Shown: piece after piece, positions 5,860-7,569 of the stretch
Layout of the letters: the number at the start of each line of letters is the position of its first letter
Position numbering within the stretch: position 1 is the first letter of the stretch
From: Gemmatimonadota bacterium
Lineage (GTDB): Bacteria; Gemmatimonadota; Gemmatimonadetes; Longimicrobiales; Longimicrobiaceae
Direction: 5' to 3'
Assembly (NCBI GenBank): GCA_019240375.1
Contig: JAFAYN010000575.1
Location: 1-7,569 of the forward strand
DNA: 7,569 bases
The notes under the pieces: generated by a model
Told to the model about the DNA's origin: nothing
Seen by the model: only the letters and a program-made list of their open reading frames with translations
Database searches by the model: none
Made by a program: the position numbers and the translations under genes

Positions 5860-6705
5860 TCAGCCCCCGGTTCCACCCCCGCTCCCGACGCCGGCGACCA
5901 GGCAGGTGTACGGCATCCCGCCCATGTCGGGGGGGATGGGCTCGCAGGGGTTGGCGGGCGGCGGGCAGTCGGCCAGCTTCCCCGCGAACCGGGGGAGCAC
6001 GGTGGAGACGGGCCCGCCGAAGAGGGTGTAGTAGGCGGTGAAGTGGTGCGGGGTGAAACCGCGAGCGGGCACCGGCTGGCTGTCGACGGAGAGCGGCTCC
6101 GGCGGCAGGTCTTGCGTGGTCTCGTGATACACGACCAGATTCACACGGCCTCCCATGGGAAACAACGTGCCCAGCGCCTTCTGCTCGCCGCCTCCGCCGA
6201 TGAGCTCCGACACCAGTGTGAGCTGCTCGCCCTCCACGTCGGGGATCTCCCATTCCACCCGGTGCGCGATCGGGCGGAACTCACCCGGGCGCCACTCCCA
6301 GCACACCCCCGGCGACACCCGCGTGATCCGTCCCGCGCCCAGCGTCACCCGCGCCGCCAGCTTCTTCCCCAGGTCGGAGCCCAGGTGGTCTGGGTCCACC
6401 GGGCGCTGCGTGATCTCGCGCAGGTCCGGGATGTGGCCGCACAGCGCGAGGCTGGCTTCCTCGCCGGCCACGGGTGTCACCTGCCGGCCCGAGATCGGGG
6501 CCAGGGCGGTGATCCCGGTGGGCGTACCCCCGGGGGCCAGGTGCCCCGTGTCGTACGCCACCGCCGCCACGTGCCGGTCGGCCCCGGAGCAGTGGCCGAA
6601 CATGCTGGGCATCAGCACGTGCATCCGTCCGGTGTTGCCGTCGGCGGCGGGCTCGGGCACGAAGAGGCAGAGTCCCGAGAAGGTGATTCGAAGAGTGAAG
6701 GCCAT
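5860..6705 (-). CDS. Unrecognised 281-aa caspase-linked protein
   Basis: No family is recognised. The start at ATG 6705 is preferred: the protein then opens with MAFTLRITFSGLCLFVPEP, a regular beta-strand-like segment, and AAAGGG lies about 11 nt upstream. A frame extension to 6813 would add 36 Pro/Arg-rich residues that look non-coding. Hydrophobic/charged alternation suggests a mostly beta protein: strands near 4-16, 28-33, 44-51, 117-130, 147-154, 160-167 and 186-194. There are no transmembrane helices; the N-terminal LCLFV stretch is too short and has no preceding positive cluster, so a signal peptide is unlikely. Seven cysteines are spread along the chain (13, 39, 89, 135, 247, 254, 268). 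The tail, from about 247, is Cys/Pro/Gly-rich and ends in a Gly-rich run. It is the first gene of the minus-strand cluster, next to the caspase and divergent from the sigma factor. A substrate, inhibitor or recognition partner of the caspase is possible; nothing in the sequence proves it. Confidence 0.8.
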   Translation of the reverse strand: MAFTLRITFSGLCLFVPEPAADGNTGRMHVLMPSMFGHCSGADRHVAAVAYDTGHLAPGGTPTGITALAPISGRQVTPVAGEEASLALCGHIPDLREITQRPVDPDHLGSDLGKKLAARVTLGAGRITRVSPGVCWEWRPGEFRPIAHRVEWEIPDVEGEQLTLVSELIGGGGEQKALGTLFPMGGRVNLVVYHETTQDLPPEPLSVDSQPVPARGFTPHHFTAYYTLFGGPVSTVLPRFAGKLADCPPPANPCEPIPPDMGGMPYTCLVAGVGSGGGTGG

Positions 6706-6905
6706 CGTCTTTGCAGCCCTTTCTGAGGGTGGACGTTCCGTGCCGCGGGCCGTGGGCCCCGGCCGTCTTCCGGGTGCGAAACATTCGTCGGACGGGTCTT
6801 CCGCGATTCCCATCCATCATCGTGCGCGGTGCACTCGCCGGGCTGGCAGCCGTGTGGAGCAGCGCTCCGGCATGCTCCCCGGGCACCTTTTCCGCAGGGC
6901 TGTTG
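6706..6905. promoter_or_regulatory. Divergent intergenic region between the operon and the sigma-factor gene
   Basis: These 200 bp separate two oppositely transcribed genes and must hold both promoters unless one gene is read from further away. I see no convincing -35/-10 pair. The 8-mer GTCTTCCG occurs twice on the plus strand (6765-6772 and 6796-6803), 31 bp apart start to start, about three helical turns. A GGAAC occurs on the minus strand within plus-strand 6731-6740 (ggacgttccg), resembling an ECF -35 element, but no matching CGTC-type -10 lies at 16-17 bp. The sigma gene's ATG has AGGG about 6 nt upstream. Confidence 0.45.
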
Positions 6906-7569
6906 ATGCTTGACCGCGAGGCCGCCGAGGCGCTCTTCCTGAAGCACCTGGACTGGATCGACAAGGTAGCCTCCATAGCCTGCAGCAATCACGGCATCTG
7001 GGGCGCCGACGCGGAGGACTTCACCGCCTGGGTGCGAATGAAGCTGATGGAGGACGACTACGCTGTAGTGCGCCGCTTCCTCGGAAATTCCGAGTTCAGA
7101 ACGTACCTTGCGTCCGTGGTCGTCCGTCACCTCGTCAATTTCATCCGTGAGCAGCGGGGCCGCTGGCGTCCTTCGGCGGCGGCGGAGCGGCTGGGCGCGC
7201 CGGCGGTGGACCTGGAGATGCTGGTGCGCCACGACGGCTACACCCTGCAGCAGGCGGGGGAGAAGCTGCGCACCGCGGGCCGCACCACGCTCTCCGACGC
7301 CGAACTCGCACGCCTGCTCGGCCAGATCCCCGAGCGCGCGCCGCTGCGCCCCGTAGTGGGAGAGCCGGCCGTGGGACTGGATGCCGCGCCCGGCACCTCG
7401 CGCGCGGACGACCGGGTGCTCGCGGACGAGGCCGACAGACGGCGCGCGGAGATGCTGGGTGTGCTCGGGACGGCCATGGAGCAGCTGGAACCGGAAGAGC
7501 AGCTGATCGTGCAGCTGCACTTTGCCGAGGGGCACACCCTGGCCGACGTGGCCCGTGCCCTGCGCCTGG
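6906..7569 (+). CDS. ECF-type sigma-70 family RNA polymerase sigma factor, 3' end cut off
   Basis: 221 codons are visible and the frame is open at the right edge. Residues about 10-90 fit sigma region 2: ADAEDFTAWVRMKLMEDD (34-51, the core-binding and -10-reading helices), then FRTYLASVVVRHLVNFIREQRGRW (64-87). Residues about 185-221 fit the start of region 4 (LEPEEQLIVQLHFAEGHTL, then DVARALRL), the first helix and the helix-turn-helix that reads the -35 element; the rest is lost. Between them is an unusually long, partly helical linker of about 95 residues (90-184) that includes ERLGAPAVDLEMLVRHDGYTL. ATG 6906 has AGGG upstream at 6 nt; TTG 6903 and an upstream GTG at 6852 are weaker alternatives. 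It is divergent from the motor-protease operon and is its likely regulator. No anti-sigma factor is visible, unless one lies beyond the edge. Confidence 0.85.
   Translation, partial: MLDREAAEALFLKHLDWIDKVASIACSNHGIWGADAEDFTAWVRMKLMEDDYAVVRRFLGNSEFRTYLASVVVRHLVNFIREQRGRWRPSAAAERLGAPAVDLEMLVRHDGYTLQQAGEKLRTAGRTTLSDAELARLLGQIPERAPLRPVVGEPAVGLDAAPGTSRADDRVLADEADRRRAEMLGVLGTAMEQLEPEEQLIVQLHFAEGHTLADVARALRL

Noticed and set aside
5485..6726. 413-aa plus-strand open frame opposite the caspase and 281-aa genes
   Set aside because: Low-complexity His/Arg/Gly/Pro composition. The opposite strand holds a caspase with catalytic motifs and an SD-supported gene.
6706..6813. N-terminal extension of the 281-aa protein to ATG 6813
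   Set aside because: The 36 extra residues are Pro/Arg/Glu-rich and non-conserved in appearance. ATG 6705 has a usable Shine-Dalgarno and starts a regular strand.
6612..7535. 307-aa minus-strand open frame opposite the sigma factor
   Set aside because: The plus strand in this stretch has clear sigma region 2 and 4 sequence, and the minus frame has no recognisable domain.

Overview
The window is GC-rich (about two thirds G+C) and gene-dense. Seven consecutive minus-strand genes run from about position 6705 down to 89, and one divergent plus-strand gene is cut by the right edge. The OmpA-type peptidoglycan-binding domain points to a diderm bacterium. The base composition together with caspase, CHAT and ECF-sigma genes is compatible with Gemmatimonadota (Longimicrobium-like) or another high-GC environmental phylum. 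That placement is an inference. There are no tRNAs, rRNAs, insertion sequences or CRISPR arrays.

Layout in transcription order on the minus strand: (1) an unrecognised 281-aa protein (6705-5860); (2) a metacaspase/orthocaspase-like protease (5793-4966); (3) a CHAT-domain protease (4876-4103); (4) a MotA/TolQ/ExbB-like proton-channel subunit (4072-2924); (5) a MotB/OmpA-like stator subunit (2908-2255); (6) an unrecognised all-helical 321-aa protein starting at a GTG that overlaps the previous stop codon (2258-1293); (7) a soluble SPFH/band-7-like protein (1258-89). A further gene may begin at 52 and run off the left edge. Gaps between genes are -4 to about 90 bp, so this reads as one operon or two closely linked transcription units. 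A 200-bp divergent region (6706-6905) separates it from an ECF-type sigma factor (6906 to the edge) that is the obvious candidate regulator.

Working model (inference): the MotA-like/MotB-like pair forms a proton-driven, peptidoglycan-anchored complex resembling the ZorAB module of Zorya anti-phage defence. In place of ZorC/D/E, the neighbours are two clan-CD cysteine proteases, caspase and CHAT, which are classical regulated-cell-death or conflict effectors, plus an SPFH scaffold. A system in which an envelope motor senses damage or infection and releases caspase/CHAT proteolysis would fit. I do not recognise this exact combination as a named system. The long plus-strand open frames across the operon are GC-driven shadows of the minus-strand genes.
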